A stretch of DNA of 64,000 bases, taken from NCBI GenBank assembly GCA_003864495.1, contig ML133455.1, forward strand, positions 3,153,767 through 3,217,766, read 5' to 3'. Shown in pieces: positions 24,401 through 35,467 of this stretch. Numbering within the stretch: position 1 is the stretch's first letter; each line of letters opens with the position of its first letter. This stretch comes from Nemopilema nomurai. Lineage: Eukaryota; Cnidaria; Scyphozoa; Rhizostomeae; Rhizostomatidae. Below the pieces are notes generated by a model. That model was given only the letters and a program-made list of their open reading frames with translations, was not told the DNA's origin and made no database searches. A program made the translations under genes and the position numbers.

Positions 24401-27400
24401 CGCAAGGAAGGGAGTTGATAACTTCAGCTGAAGATGGTTTAAAAGTGAAAGTATTTTTTCTGTAGAAGCTTAGATGATTTAATTTGTTTGTTTCCACAGA
24501 GTTTGCCGTCCATGCCTTTACAGTCTTGTGATACCACTTAATTGTGGCTACATCTTGAGTGCGAGCTGAACAATCAAGATTGACATCTTCTCCGATATTC
24601 ACATGGACAGGAGAGAGTCTACCAGAATTTATCACAACATCATATGTGATACCTAAAATCAGAGACACGTATCTTTCATTTACTTTTGGTAAAAACTCAA
24701 GGCTGCCGTGCAATGGACTATTAAAGATAATATCCAAATTGGAAATTATAGACTGTTAGAAAGTCATAAACTTAAAACTTCAAACCAAATTATTTCTTCA
24801 ACTGGATTAGGGAAGTGCCAACGATGTTCATTTAAAAGTAAATTGCACCATTACAACATTAACAAGTTAATACCTTTTTTGAAATCGACATTGACCCCTT
24901 TAGCACTCTTCAAGGAGCTATCGAGAGTGTACAAAGCAATACAAGTGTAGTTGCTTTTACAAATGACAACAGCTTCCTCCTTGTCAAGTGCACAACTTTG
25001 ATGAAAAGTTGGAACGGTAGCCAACTGGCTAATACTAAGTTTTCTTGCCAGCGTATGGAATATGCCAGAAGTAGTGTTGGCTAGAATATGCTCAGTAGAT
25101 CTGGCATCATTAGAAGGCTTCTGCCATGAAGACACCATTCCAACTTGGCCACTAGCATTACATGTAAAACTGCCTGTTTCTCCATCTTTTAAAACCATGA
25201 CATTCTTATCAACAAGGAGCATTGGCTTCAACCCTGCAAAATTAAGTAAATTATACTGCTACCTTTAAAAAGCTACCTATGCATTTACTTTGGTCCAGGA
25301 GAGGGGTTAGATTAAAGGCAAAAATGTATATATTGCTTCATGATTATAATATAGAAGTAACATTACTCCTTTCTCAATACAAAATAAACATCACTGACAG
25401 TTATATTATTTCACACACTCCAGAAGGGTAACATCTAGTTTTAGAATGATCCAAGGCAAAAGAAGGATTTTTCAAATAATTCACCCTTCCGTGGATACCT
25501 TTAACTACAAGCTTGGCCAAAAGTCTTGGAACACTTGTTCTAATTTAAACTTTGCAGAAGGTGCAAAATCATTTTGCCCCTTGAACAAATTTGTGTAGCA
25601 TAAAAATGAATAATCCTCAAACAGAGTGATGAATTCTCATATATCTATGGCCTTTATCTAACAATCCAATATTGTTGGAGGGAGCAAGGGGATTGCAACC
25701 ACCAAGAACACATGGAGATAGAACAGGGGTCCAAAAATCACAAAAATATCTTGGTGTTCCAACTTGGTTAGCAGGTAAAACTCTTTACAGAGAAATCAAG
25801 ACTTTTTTTTGAATATAGAAATTGAAGTATGAGGTACACTTTCTGAAATAAAATCATACAAATTCAGATTATAAAGGCAGTGCAAGCAACATGACTGGAA
25901 TGATAAAACCTATATATTCTGCATTTCCCATTAAACCTTTGCTCTTATGTCTTTCTCTTGTTAATGTAAATGCACATTTTGGATTAATTAAGATCAAATA
26001 GCCAAGGGCACTTCCACCATGGAGAAACTTTGGCTGATGAAACTGAGACTTTGCTGCATTTATAAAAAACTTTTGACTCATAAATAGGTATTGAAACCCT
26101 AAGGAAACTAAGTTTCATAGGGCACATATTGGGCATGGTCTACAGACAATGAGGAAAAGGTTGTCCAAAAACCGTTGAAATTGTGAAAGTGCGTGGTAGC
26201 ATGCAGAGGGCAAGTCAACTGGCAAAAGATCAGATTGGTTGGAGGAGGCTTGTGAATGGGGCCACAACCCAACCAGAACTTTTATTGTGATTACATTTAT
26301 TAGGCTATCTCAGTTGCTGTTGGTTTGTCACTTGCCACCCATCACTGATTAACTTCTATTTAAACAGCGTCCATGTATATGCAAACTGGCAATGATGAGC
26401 CTTTGTTAAGACCATACCTGATTGGCATCCATAAAATTCTGTCCTCAGACAAATAATCTTCTTGCCCTCCGGAAAAACTGGGTGTATTCTCACATGCTTT
26501 GTCATCGTTTCTTGAATGCTGTTGTTCACAATTGTCACAGCATCAGTGTTCCCTTGGAAAACCTACAAAACAGCTTTTAAATTCTAAACAGCTCCAGAAC
26601 TATACATGGACTTATAGATTTCTGTTGATTGACTATCTATAAAAATAAAATCTTTCGGGGCGTTCTTTTATCCCATTTCTCTGATTAACAATTTTCAATG
26701 AGCCTCTTCTTATAGGGACAGCATAGGTGGCATTGGCACAAGGAGAAATCGGTACATATATCATAAGTGCTTAAAGGATAGTGTACTTCCAAACAACTGA
26801 ATCAAAACACTTAATCATTGTAAGGCTATAACTTTGAGAACACATACAAGAAATTGAAAGTCTAAGATTCTGTTAGCCTTTTTTACTCTTCTACTGTTAT
26901 CAATAACTGTCAAGTAGGTTCTGTTGGGCTGTCTAAGCATCAATAGTTTAAGAACTTAAGCAAAATGTATTGATTGGGGTCTTCAGTGTCCATTTGAAAT
27001 CACACTTCCATGTCAGGTGATCTGATTAAAATGTTTACAAAGAGTTTTGCAAATATTTAATCTGTGAAAAGAATTAAATTGAAAAAGTAATATTCAATTT
27101 GAAAGCAATATTACCATAGCTTCTCCATTCTTCTTATAATCATACCAATTCCTGTCACCATATCCAAACTGCAATCTAAACCCTGATACAAAGTAGCTAT
27201 GATTGTTAAAAGTTGCTCCTTGGGTTGCAACTTTTGAAAGTGTTATCAGTCTGTCAAATTCAATTGTGAGATATGGAGTATTGTTAAAGGTGGCACACCA
27301 CCCAGTGCCATTATTAATAATTGTTTCTGTTGCACTGTGATTATGAAAGGCTGTTCCATTCTTTATATCAGGAAATGCAGAGCGCTTTCCAATTCCCAAT

Positions 27401-28321
27401 GATATTGGCTCCTGGCATGTTGATGAAACTGAAGCAAATGAAAGAAACATGATTGTTATATTGACAACATAGCTGGCACTTTCAAATAAAAAATACCATG
27501 AAATTACCATTTTCTTATTCTAATTAACTCCGGCTCATATATACCATAAACATAAATCAGAAAAAATTCAGTTTTCAAATCTCAAATCTCTATAACTGTG
27601 AATGTTTTAGAGCAAGCCCAGTTTCTAACCATCCTGATAATGAATTAGCTAGCCACAAAGAATCCATGAATAGAGATCAGACCTTGGCTATATATTTCAT
27701 GGTCTTCTGGCAAAGATCATAATTCTGACCTTCTGTTTCTTTTGCCATTCAATGAATGACTGGAGTGTTGTAGGGAAGCAAAGAGAAAGCAAAATATAAA
27801 GGTTTTTTAAGCTATCAAAGTCCAGGCAGATGTCTCCTATGAAGTGGAAAAAAAACAGGGAAAGACATGTGCCAAGTACAAAAAGTGGTGTAAACAGATA
27901 AAGGTATGTGCCAAATATATAAAATTGGCTTCTACTATAGGGAAATGCACTTGCATAGGTGTCATTCAATATTGTATTTTAGACAAACAAATTTGTCACA
28001 CGAGAAATCTTTTTATCCGGATCAAAAGGCGTTCAAGATGGAAAGTTCGGCAATCTAGATCTTTGGTCTGCGGCTTTCAAGTAAAACCACTAAGGCTCGA
28101 TGTCGTCTCCATCCTCTGTCCAAATCATGGTTAGCTGCGCAATTTGTTTTTTTCTTTTAACAGGATTACAATCATCTAAACATCCACATGGTACAATAAT
28201 CCATACCAAAACAGTTTAGCCGATTCTTAGGCCTGAATGCGCAAAACTAACATTTCTTACCAAACTTGAGGAAGAATGCGAAAATAATGGACGCTGTCAC
28301 CAGCTCTTGTGGCATCCCCAT
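13239..28321 (-). CDS. RPTP-A: LAR-like receptor tyrosine phosphatase with discoidin, Ig and FN3 ectodomain
   Basis: A type I membrane phosphatase of about 1455 residues. Coding exons in order: 28321-28261, 27428-27115, 26562-26418, 25233-24874, 24652-24287, 23913-23629, 23150-23083, 22177-21919, 21692-21367, 21257-21052, 20629-20557, 20262-20127, 19876-19749, 19524-19406, 19293-19203, 18953-18859, 18567-18525, 18090-17993, 17588-17469, 17247-17090, 16591-16453, 16171-16040, 15458-15422, 15061-15003, 14893-14765, 14401-14276, 14025-13871, 13374-13239. Phases agree throughout except one apparent one-base deletion in the exon 21692-21367. The start is the ATG of a hydrophobic signal-peptide exon. 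The last exon is uncertain: it either splices at 13239 to an unseen exon or reads on to a stop at 13128. Related to RPTP-B downstream of SNRPA1. It probably dephosphorylates phosphotyrosine under control of an adhesive ectodomain (inference from family). Confidence 0.85.
14430..14715. repeat. A-rich low-complexity tract (AATACAA/AACAATA-like)
   Basis: About 280 bases of imperfect repeats of ACAATACAAA-type words on the + strand, lying in the intron between D2 exons 14893-14765 and 14401-14276 of RPTP-A. No open frame of meaning. Probably an old microsatellite expansion. Confidence 0.7.
16040..20262 (-). other. RPTP-A transmembrane segment and catalytic domain D1
   Basis: Exon 20262-20127 holds about 25 hydrophobic residues (core [20 protein letters not shown]) followed by basic residues, the stop-transfer signal. 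An acidic juxtamembrane exon (19876-19749) follows. D1 runs from 19524 to 16040 and has all landmark motifs. These are [17 protein letters not shown] for phosphotyrosine recognition, [10 protein letters not shown], the CQGP turn, DFWRMVWQE, the WPD loop WPDNHIPE with its general acid, the P-loop [10 protein letters not shown] with nucleophile Cys and Arg, and the Q-loop NMVQTPDQY. D1 is expected to be active. In the Q-loop Pro replaces the usual Glu after QT. Confidence 0.85.
20557..23913 (-). other. RPTP-A four FN3 repeats
   Basis: FN3-1 is exon 23913-23629. FN3-2 is split over 23150-23083 and 22177-21919, joining after the core tryptophan (ITVAWQ then EAALLPESG). FN3-3 is exon 21692-21367. 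FN3-4 is 21257-21052 plus 20629-20557, ending GEWSVWATA. Typical FN3 signs are a B-strand W, the NG(V/I) turn before the C strand, and the L-x-P-(F/W)-x-x-Y tyrosine corner. FN3-3 contains the apparent frameshift near 21583. Confidence 0.8.
24287..25233 (-). other. RPTP-A two Ig-like domains with a four-cysteine pattern
   Basis: Exons 25233-24874 and 24652-24287 each encode one Ig-like unit of about 120 residues, both bounded by phase-1 introns. Each has a B-strand cysteine (FTCNASG; LDCSART), a core tryptophan, and then three closely spaced cysteines: C-x10-C-x5-C in the first and C-x9-C-x5-C in the second. The single Ig-like unit of RPTP-B has C-x8-C-x5-C. The extra cysteine pair is not usual for I-set domains of LAR-type phosphatases. 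Confidence 0.7.
25440..26340 (+). mobile_element. decayed non-LTR retrotransposon (LINE) 3' fragment
   Basis: Within the RPTP-A intron 26418-25233, opposite to the gene, about 26096-26330 reads in broken frames like the C-terminal end of a LINE reverse-transcriptase ORF. The pieces are [12 protein letters not shown] and, after stops and shifts, [18 protein letters not shown], a familiar tail of the type 'D-R-x-x-W-R-x-L-V'. Upstream sequence back to about 25440 may belong to the same copy, but this is not certain. The copy is inactive. Confidence 0.45.
26418..28321 (-). other. RPTP-A signal peptide and F5/8 type C (discoidin) domain
   Basis: Exon 28321-28261 encodes [20 protein letters not shown], a hydrophobic signal peptide. 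It joins in phase 1 to exon 27428-27115. That exon and 26562-26418 encode one F5/8C domain of about 150 residues. Family marks are the opening [23 protein letters not shown], the ATQG turn, a WYDY strand, the FQGNTD turn, VRIHPVFP and the closing LRTEFYGC with its cysteine. Discoidin domains bind lipids, glycans or collagen. An N-terminal discoidin is not part of the classical LAR or MAM-type receptor phosphatases. Confidence 0.85.
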
Positions 28322-28814
28322 TGGGCTCTTGCTTGCTTGACGTTCAAGAGTTAGGCCGAGTGAGAAGATAGTCAAAACAATCGAAATTTCAGGGAAAAGC
28401 TGATGCTAAATAAACCATCCATGTGGACTGCAGCTTTCCGCTACTTCCTTTCAAAATGAAACTGAATCTGGCAGTGCACGGTTACTCCCCTATTCACCTT
28501 CTGCGATTTGTGTTCCTCGAGTGACCGCTGAAGGATCACCTCATCGCGCGGTTCTTGATTCCCCAACGGCTACTCCGAAGGAGCTTACAGTCCCTTCATC
28601 GGAAAGGGTGTGGACAAGACGACCAAGAGACTATTTCCTGCCCTAGAGCACCTTGTGGTGTAAAATATACATTCTCGCTTTAGTACGTAGGCATTTGTGT
28701 GTTTTTGGCAAGAACGTTCATAGGCAGGCTTTGGGTTTAGAAATATTTTGGGTTAAGAAATAAGCAGGACCTTGATTGATAGCAGCTTCTGTGTAAGCTG
28801 ACCAAGTTAGCCTG
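28322..28814. other. RPTP-A 5' flank
   Basis: Upstream region of RPTP-A on the minus strand. It is GC-richer around 28500-28600. It presumably contains promoter and 5' UTR, but no TATA box or other defined element was recognised. Confidence 0.4.
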
Positions 28815-28977
28815 TATAAATATTGATTATTATTATTATTAAAGTTTAAGTGTCATAGACATCAGAATTTCTTACGATGATTCGTAGAGAGTGCGGAAAA
28901 CAACTAACCCGCGCGAGACTCGAACTCACGACCCCTGACTTTGTACGCGAAGTGCTCTACCGCTGAGCTGTCGGGTC
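28815..28977 (-). mobile_element. tRNA-derived SINE with (AAT)n tail
   Basis: On the minus strand the element opens with a tRNA-like head (28977-28905). It has a D-arm GCTC-AGCGGTA-GAGC with the Pol III A box, and a T-arm GTGAG-TTCGAGT-CTCGC with the B box. The acceptor stem nearly pairs (GACCCGA with GCGGGTT). The anticodon arm has only four pairs and an eight-base loop, so it is not a functional tRNA. About 70 bases of unrelated body follow, then an (AAT)5-like tail at about 28825-28842. Head, body and short tandem tail are the classic SINE order. Confidence 0.7.
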
Positions 28978-30067
28978 AATATAATTTACTTTTCCTTAAC
29001 CAGCTACCGCTAAGCTGAAAGCAGAATTAGAACAGGAATTTCATCTATTTATAAGCTGAACTGGAGTACTGGACTTGTTCTCATTCGACAATAGTTGATC
29101 ACATAGAGGGAGAGGGTGGGGGAGATAGGAAATGGGGTGAATCGCAAACAAGTGATGACGTCACGCTTATTGTGGGAACTGAAAACAGTAGGCATTTTTC
29201 GATGAAAGAGTTGCTGAAGGAAGCAAGAACGATGATATCGCGAGAAGACTTGAAACATTGAGAAAAGTTTTGAAGAATACTTCTAGTGGACGTTCGGCGA
29301 AGATCTAAAGAGCTTAAAAGTCGAATAATTACACTACCAGTGTCTCTGCATGATTAATAGGGCTAACTGAACAATACTAAAGACCAGGGCATGAATAGAA
29401 GTTTTTTTCTTTTTGATTCGGTTCGAGAAGAGCCAGGAACCCCCTAGCTTCTAAAAGACTTTATCGATAGAAACATCAATCTTGACTAAACAAATTCCTG
29501 ACTGAGAAAAAAGGTCAACGTTATCGGAAGCTCATTAACATATAAAGGGGCAAGCTTTCATCTTTTCTGGGTTAAAAAAAAACGACTGACAGAGGTCTTA
29601 GGGGGAGCGGATTTCATGTTCAATAAATCATCTAAAGGTTGCCCTTGTCCAAGCTTGAAACGATGGGTAGGCAGGTGCCAGCTTACAACTTCCTTGTCAT
29701 CTTTAGGAGTGTTCCCGCCGAAAGTGGCAAATAACGTTGGTTCAATATGAAGAAATGCAATAAACAACAAGAAAATATTAAGCAGTAAAGAAAACAACGA
29801 GCAACCTAGGTCCGCTATAATTCAAAGGTTACTCCCTCTGTATTCGAATAGAAACGGGTAAATAAAATCATAATAAAAAATTCATTTCTGCCTTCATGTT
29901 TCGAAATGAAGCCGTTCTAGCCAGCCACTGCACTAAGGACCCTGGTTTGGACGAAACCGAGGAACTGCCCTTGCTGAAACGCGTTCTCTTTGCCAAATAC
30001 CAACACTGTACAAATCGCCTTGGCTGTACAACAAAAGGGTGTAACTGCCTGTAATCCCAACAGACAA
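28978..30067. other. intergenic between SNRPA1 and RPTP-A
   Basis: No coding sequence was recognised. Several short A/T runs are present. It should hold the SNRPA1 3' UTR (minus strand), but no canonical AATAAA was found on that strand close to the stop codon. Confidence 0.45.
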
Positions 30068-33000
30068 TCATGTCTCGTCCATTTCTTCGACTTCTTCGAT
30101 TCCGTTTTCTTTCTCCTCGTTCGAATCTTTGCCAGGCACGTGACCTTTCTTCAGCATTTGTTCCAGGCGCTGCACCTCCTCAAGACTTGTTGCCTTGGCA
30201 ATGGCGTCCTGTAACATAAATTCGATGAGATATCAGATATCAGAGAATGCTTCAGAGGACCTGTCAGAGAGGTTTCTTCCATGGAAAACATGGAAAGCTT
30301 TAAAAAATAGCAAATGACCAACAACGGTCGGGAAATGGCAGATAAACTCTGTCTGGATGGGACCATTGGAAAGAAATGACCTGCAAATTGCACTAAACTA
30401 CCAAGTGACATTCCTCTAATGGATCAGAACTGCAGCTAAAATCACACAGGTTTACCTTGATGGCAGTCATATCTTTTTCTTGCTCGGGATTCTTCTGAAC
30501 AGGCTCCGGCATCTTAGGCTCAAATCTGCAAAAAAACTCACCAGTGCCGATCATTGGAACAAAACTAGCGACACATGGATAACACTCACGTGAACAACAC
30601 CCACATGGACAACACCCACATGGACAACACCCACATGGACAACACCCGTATGGCGTGGCGTATTATCATAGCTACAGGTTTCTGAAATTTGTTTCTAGAT
30701 ATTTTCTTAACAAGTAAAAAGTAACATAGGTACGGTGTGGCGTTAGACCACATTCTAAACATCATAACTCAAAACATCATAACTCAACACAGTTGGTGAT
30801 AATAAACGAGGGTGCTAGTGCAAAACCCCATCAAACACGTGGGTTCAAAAGTGAATGAACAATCGTGTTAACACAACACCACTTCTTTGCACCTACTTGA
30901 TCTCTTTTGACCCACAGGAAAACACTTTCGAAACTAGCACATGCCCTGAATAGTCTATTGACGCAAAGTGGGTCAAATGAAGCCATGCCGGGTAATTTGC
31001 AAGTCCTTTGGTTAGTAAAAGGCAACTCAATATCATTTGTCTAAGAAAACAGCCTTACGTTTTAGGTCGCTTTGCCGCAATGTCTTTCTTGATCTGCTCA
31101 CCGCGTTTACTTGAAAACAGCCTTTTTGCAGCTTCACGCTCCTTTGATACAAAAAACCGAGCTACAGAACGAGAACTACAGAAGAAACAGCCGGTAGAAG
31201 CTAGGCCTTTCGCATTATATTTGAACTTGGCACTTCTAAACTTGCTAACTGGGCTATTAGTAAGATCAAATAGTTGGGCAGGGCAAACTTTGATACAAAA
31301 CAAATACCAAAAAGAGAATTGATAAAGATTGTATTGATCTTAAAAAAAAGTGGGGGAGGGGGGGGGGGGGGTCTCGGTCGGAGGACCTGGATGATAACTG
31401 TGCTCTTTGCCTTGTTTATGACGTTTTAGCTTTGAGGGCCCAGGGCTGGAAACGTACAAAATTTTGAACGAAATATTCGAATAGACGAGTAACAACACTA
31501 TAGAAGCAGGCCTAGCCTATACCAGCATGACGACGGGGAATTACGGCGCCTGGGGGGGGGGGGGGGAGGGGGAGCTCCTATATTATTTAAGAAAAAACTC
31601 AGGCCGCAAGTAGCATACGCAATACACGCTTTTTTATAAGGAACCTACCTCAAGGCCTAGTTCCAAAAGTTCCTTATTCGTAGACCTCAAATTATCAGAT
31701 TTCAGTACCAAAAGTTCCTCAAAAGTTCCTAAATTCCTCACTTTCGGTGCTTTGACTACAATAAGTCTTAAAACTTAAAAGAGAGGGGGGCGAGACAGCA
31801 TATGCGGAAACTACTCAATGAAGCACTTGACACACGAATAGCAAACAATTTATGCGAGTGTTGGCTGCAAATGAATGGAATGGGTTCTTTAGTTCTTGAT
31901 GTTTGCAGTTATAACAATTTTTCAAATCGAAAAGTTCCTTAGGGATTTCGTTGTTAGTTGTATGAGATCTTTATATATTTCAGCCTTCTACCTGTAGGTT
32001 CCTTATAAAGAAGTTCCTTATAAAAAGCGTGTATAACACACGTATACTACGTTAAGAAAAAATGCATTCATCGTTAATTCGCATCTTATACATTAGAAAC
32101 ATCTGCGCTGACACAGTTGGGGCTTCCCTCTGACCTTCCAAATGCAATTCAACAAATAAAGATGGAACTGAACAAACCTTTTGTCTGACCCTCACAAAGT
32201 CAAGAACTCGCACTTGGGGAACCTTGTGAATTACAAAAAACCTGTATGATTGTTTGTTTGCAACTGGATTCCTCATCAAACTGAAAAAAGTGTAGAGCAA
32301 TTAAAGAACACTGCGACAGATACTATATTTGCAAAGATCAAAATGACCTCCTAATAATCAACAGTAATGACCTCCTAATAATCAACAGTAATTTCAGAGG
32401 TAAAAAGGTGTGGAAGCTTAACAACATATATACACGCGAAAAATAAACAGAAGGGCATTAATTAATTACAAACAAGACATTCAAGGGTATTAATTATATA
32501 TATACATAAATATGTTAAAAATAAAAACTACTCCAAAAAGTGCTTCAGCTTGAGAGTAAGAAGTACTTAATGACACATCAAAACAAATATGTCAGGAAAA
32601 AATGAAAAAAAATTGATTTGACATATGTCTCCAAAAATGTGCAAACTGTACCAGAAAAGAAATTTTCAAATAGTGTCCTACCTGAGGTATGTCAGGGTTT
32701 TTATTGAAGCAAGTGGCTCCAAATCAGCCTGAAAAAAGAAAATCATCAAGGTTAAATAAAGAACAGATTTGCAATTTATGCTACCACATAAAGATAAACA
32801 ATAATTAAATCAGCAAAAATTGAATGAAATTAAAAGTGGGAGTAAGTAGATAATTTTAGCTGTGAAAAATTCTAGGAATGTGAGCAAAGTATAAATAGAA
32901 TGTCTCTCATGAGGTTTACTTGAAGCTAGATCTCAGGATGTGACAAAAATAATTTATCTTTGGCACAAAAGAACAATGGATTTCCCAAAAATATGTTTAT

Positions 33001-35467
33001 TTCAATTTATATAAGAAGATGTTTCATACCAACTCTGCAATGTTGTTGTTTGTAAGAACAAGTGTTTCTAGGTGCGGAAGGGACTCTTCCAAATTTTCTT
33101 GTACTCGACTGGAAAAGACATATCACTTAGTTTGTCTTCCAATACTTTCTGGTGATCATGATAAATAGAGTAAAATCAACTGAGATAAGTATGCTTACCA
33201 ATGTTTGAATTTAATTGATTAGAGATCTTATAATCACTGACTTAGCAAAAATAATGCTATATTTGAATAACCCAGCTCATACCAAGTAGATACAAAATAA
33301 TTGACAGGTAAATTATATAATACTTTAGACACATATAATACTTTAGTTTAATACTCAATGTTGGAAACAAATTCACAGAATGAGACTAACTTATGACTTT
33401 AGTGTGTTGGAAGCATAAAAGATAAGGACAGGATTATGAGATGACTTTGATTCTATATGATGCAGAATTTGACAAAAACTGGAAAGTTAAGGAAATAACA
33501 AAAATCTGGGGGAAGCCTCTCAACCAAGTGACAAAGAATTTTGCCTTTTCTTGTAACTTACCTGTAAAGCTGATTATCTTCTAGAGAATATATGAACACA
33601 ATATTAGCTTTATGACAAGCATGTATGCAAAGCAAAACAGTTACAATGATAACTTCCTTAAAACAAAAAATATATATATAATAAAAAGTTCATGCAGAAA
33701 ATATTGATGACTAAAAATGCAATAAATTTTTATCTAGAGCCTATGCTGCATAAGGGTTGGCCTATTCTAAACAATTTACAAAAGAAATGGCACTGGGCCC
33801 TCTGTTCTTAAAAGACATATACCTATACATTCTAGATAAGATATTGATAACTAAAGGAAAGAAACTACTGATACTGTCAACCTGGTTTTTTTTCATCAAG
33901 TAAGAAATCAATTCCATGTTTAGCTTTTACGCTCATAAAATTCAAGGCCAAAACTAACTTTCTTTTTTTAAATTTACACTAAGTGCAAATTTCTTATGTG
34001 CAAAAAAAATTCAACCATATTGCATACTAAGTCAAAGGGCACTGTTAAATGCAAGTGCACTACAAAAAGCCATTTTTCAGTAACCTTATTCTTGTGTGGT
34101 CAAAAATGCACAATACTTTACATATTTTGCAGCCCTCCCAAAATGGGACTGTCTCTACAATAAACAAAATATACTTACGAAATTCTGTTGTTATTGAAAA
34201 GAACTGTTTTCAGCCTTTTTAAATGAGGGAATCCTTCAACTTTCCTTATATCATTGTCTGAAAAGTCTATGCAGTCAAACTGATCCTAGAAAAGTAATGT
34301 TTGCTTAGCAAAGGGCAAAGTTTTGAATAGAGAGAACTATATATAGATGAGGCCCAATATTTTGAACAAAATTGAACTAAGCATGAAAAAAGAGACTTAA
34401 TGTGGCAGTATTCTGGAAAATAAATAGTCTTTAACACTGATTCATGAATCAAATTAGAGAAGATACTCTATAACAAAATTTATACTAAAGCTAGTTTGCA
34501 TGTTTGTTCAACTCTGTTTAGCATTAATAGCAAGATGATCCCTAAAGCATGATTCCTAAACAAGTTAATGCACAAAGAGATTGTGGTTATCCATAAGTTC
34601 TGCATTTTCAATAAAATGTATTCTAATAACAACAAAGCATTTTTTCCCTTGATAATTGTTGTAATATTAGCAAACTATAAGGTCTGGGTTTTGCAAAAGA
34701 TTTATCAGCTGTACCTTTTTGATTGAAAATGTACCAATTGTTAGAATATGATTTGTTAAAAAACAGGGATGTAGAAAGCAATTCATGTGTGTGTAAATTA
34801 TGTTACTGTTTGGCCATCTCAACAAACAAGCTTCAAATTAATAAAGAAGGATTAATTTCATTTCATGGAAGATTTGGAAAGAGTTTGACAAGGTGTGCTT
34901 TTGCAAGACATTGAAAAGCTGTGTTTTCCGTAGAAGAAACCCATCATTTCCTCTAAAACGACAATAATAAATAAACCAAACGAGTTGACTTTTTATTATC
35001 CATTATTTTTTGCATACCAACAGCCCAACAAATAAGGTCCTAACATTAGAGAAATTCTGTAAATTTCCGTATTCACATATCTGTGAAACAAATACCAAGA
35101 AGGACCAACTTTAACAACATCTCATTGTCAAAAGTCTGCTTTGCTTTGCAATACAAACTTAGAGGTCTTAAAATGCAACGGTCTATGTATTTAACTATGC
35201 TGATAAGTAGCTGTGAGATTATGTTACACTCTAGGTATAAAATTATTACAACAATTCCAATAGCGATACTGCTATAAGGACAATACAACTCTTGCTAAAA
35301 ATGGCGGTCAATGAGACAGAAAGAAATCGTCGACAAATGCTTACCAAGGTGGCACCCATATTTTCTATAACAGATATTTTATATCCTCTTAAGTCTATCT
35401 CTCTCTCCTTTACAGCATTTGTATACTGAGCGCATTGCTCGATCAGATCCACTGTTATTTTCACCAT
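30068..35467 (-). CDS. SNRPA1: U2 small nuclear ribonucleoprotein A' (U2A')
   Basis: Complete 250-residue protein in eight exons: 35467-35345, 34285-34179, 33108-33030, 32728-32682, 32280-32178, 31141-31059, 30525-30456, 30208-30068. Phases join without conflict and the total is 753 nt including TGA. U2A' is the leucine-rich-repeat protein that binds U2B'' and stem-loop IV of U2 snRNA in the nucleus for branch-site recognition. The start MVKITVDLIEQCAQYTNAVK and the block ERELDLRGYK-like EREIDLRGYK are near-diagnostic. LRR strands follow (IDFSDNDIRKVEGFP, TVLFNNNRIS, LVLTNNNIAEL, LASIKTLTYLSLMRNPV), then the LRR cap KVPQVRVLDFVRV, the basic KRGEQIKKDIA helix and an acidic tail ending EEMDET. 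Length agrees with the family (about 255). It lies between two receptor-phosphatase paralogues on the same strand. Confidence 0.97.
30590..30655. repeat. 15-bp minisatellite, about 4.5 copies, in a SNRPA1 intron
   Basis: The unit ACAACACCCACATGG repeats head to tail in the intron between exons 31141-31059 and 30525-30456. The edges are slightly diverged (CACTCACGTGA, CCCGTATGG). Confidence 0.9.
31340..31575. repeat. two long G-runs in SNRPA1 intron
   Basis: G-homopolymer-rich tracts at about 31352-31371 and 31550-31573 are separated by ordinary sequence. They lie upstream, in + orientation, of the TIR element at 31625. Homopolymers of this length are often mis-sized in assemblies. Confidence 0.7.
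31625..32031. mobile_element. TIR element (MITE) with TA target, in SNRPA1 intron
   Basis: The left end reads CACGCTTTTTTATAAGGAAC and the right end is its inverted complement with one length change in the T-run. TA flanks both sides (31623-31624 and 32032-32033), as for Tc1/mariner-type insertions. The right terminus repeats the inner block (AAGTTCCTTATAAA) twice, and the interior carries several AAAGTTCCT words. About 407 bp, no open frame. It sits in the intron between exons 32280-32178 and 31141-31059. Confidence 0.7.
32341..32394. repeat. 27-bp tandem duplication in SNRPA1 intron
   Basis: AATGACCTCCTAATAATCAA plus seven bases occurs twice without interruption and without mismatch, indicating a recent event. 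It lies just upstream (transcription sense) of the exon 32280-32178 acceptor. Confidence 0.85.

Noticed and set aside
28905..28977. Possible tRNA-Val gene
   Set aside because: The anticodon stem has only four pairs with an eight-base loop, the acceptor stem has a mismatch, and a SINE-like body and tail follow.
30590..30655. CRISPR-like short repeats
   Set aside because: Direct 15-bp tandem repeats without spacers in a eukaryotic intron; a simple minisatellite.
33576..33594. A 19-nt microexon candidate in SNRPA1 (AG-flanked, followed by GTAAG)
   Set aside because: Including it introduces a stop. Skipping it joins exons 34285-34179 and 33108-33030 in frame and matches the U2A' sequence (NNNRIS then RVQENL).
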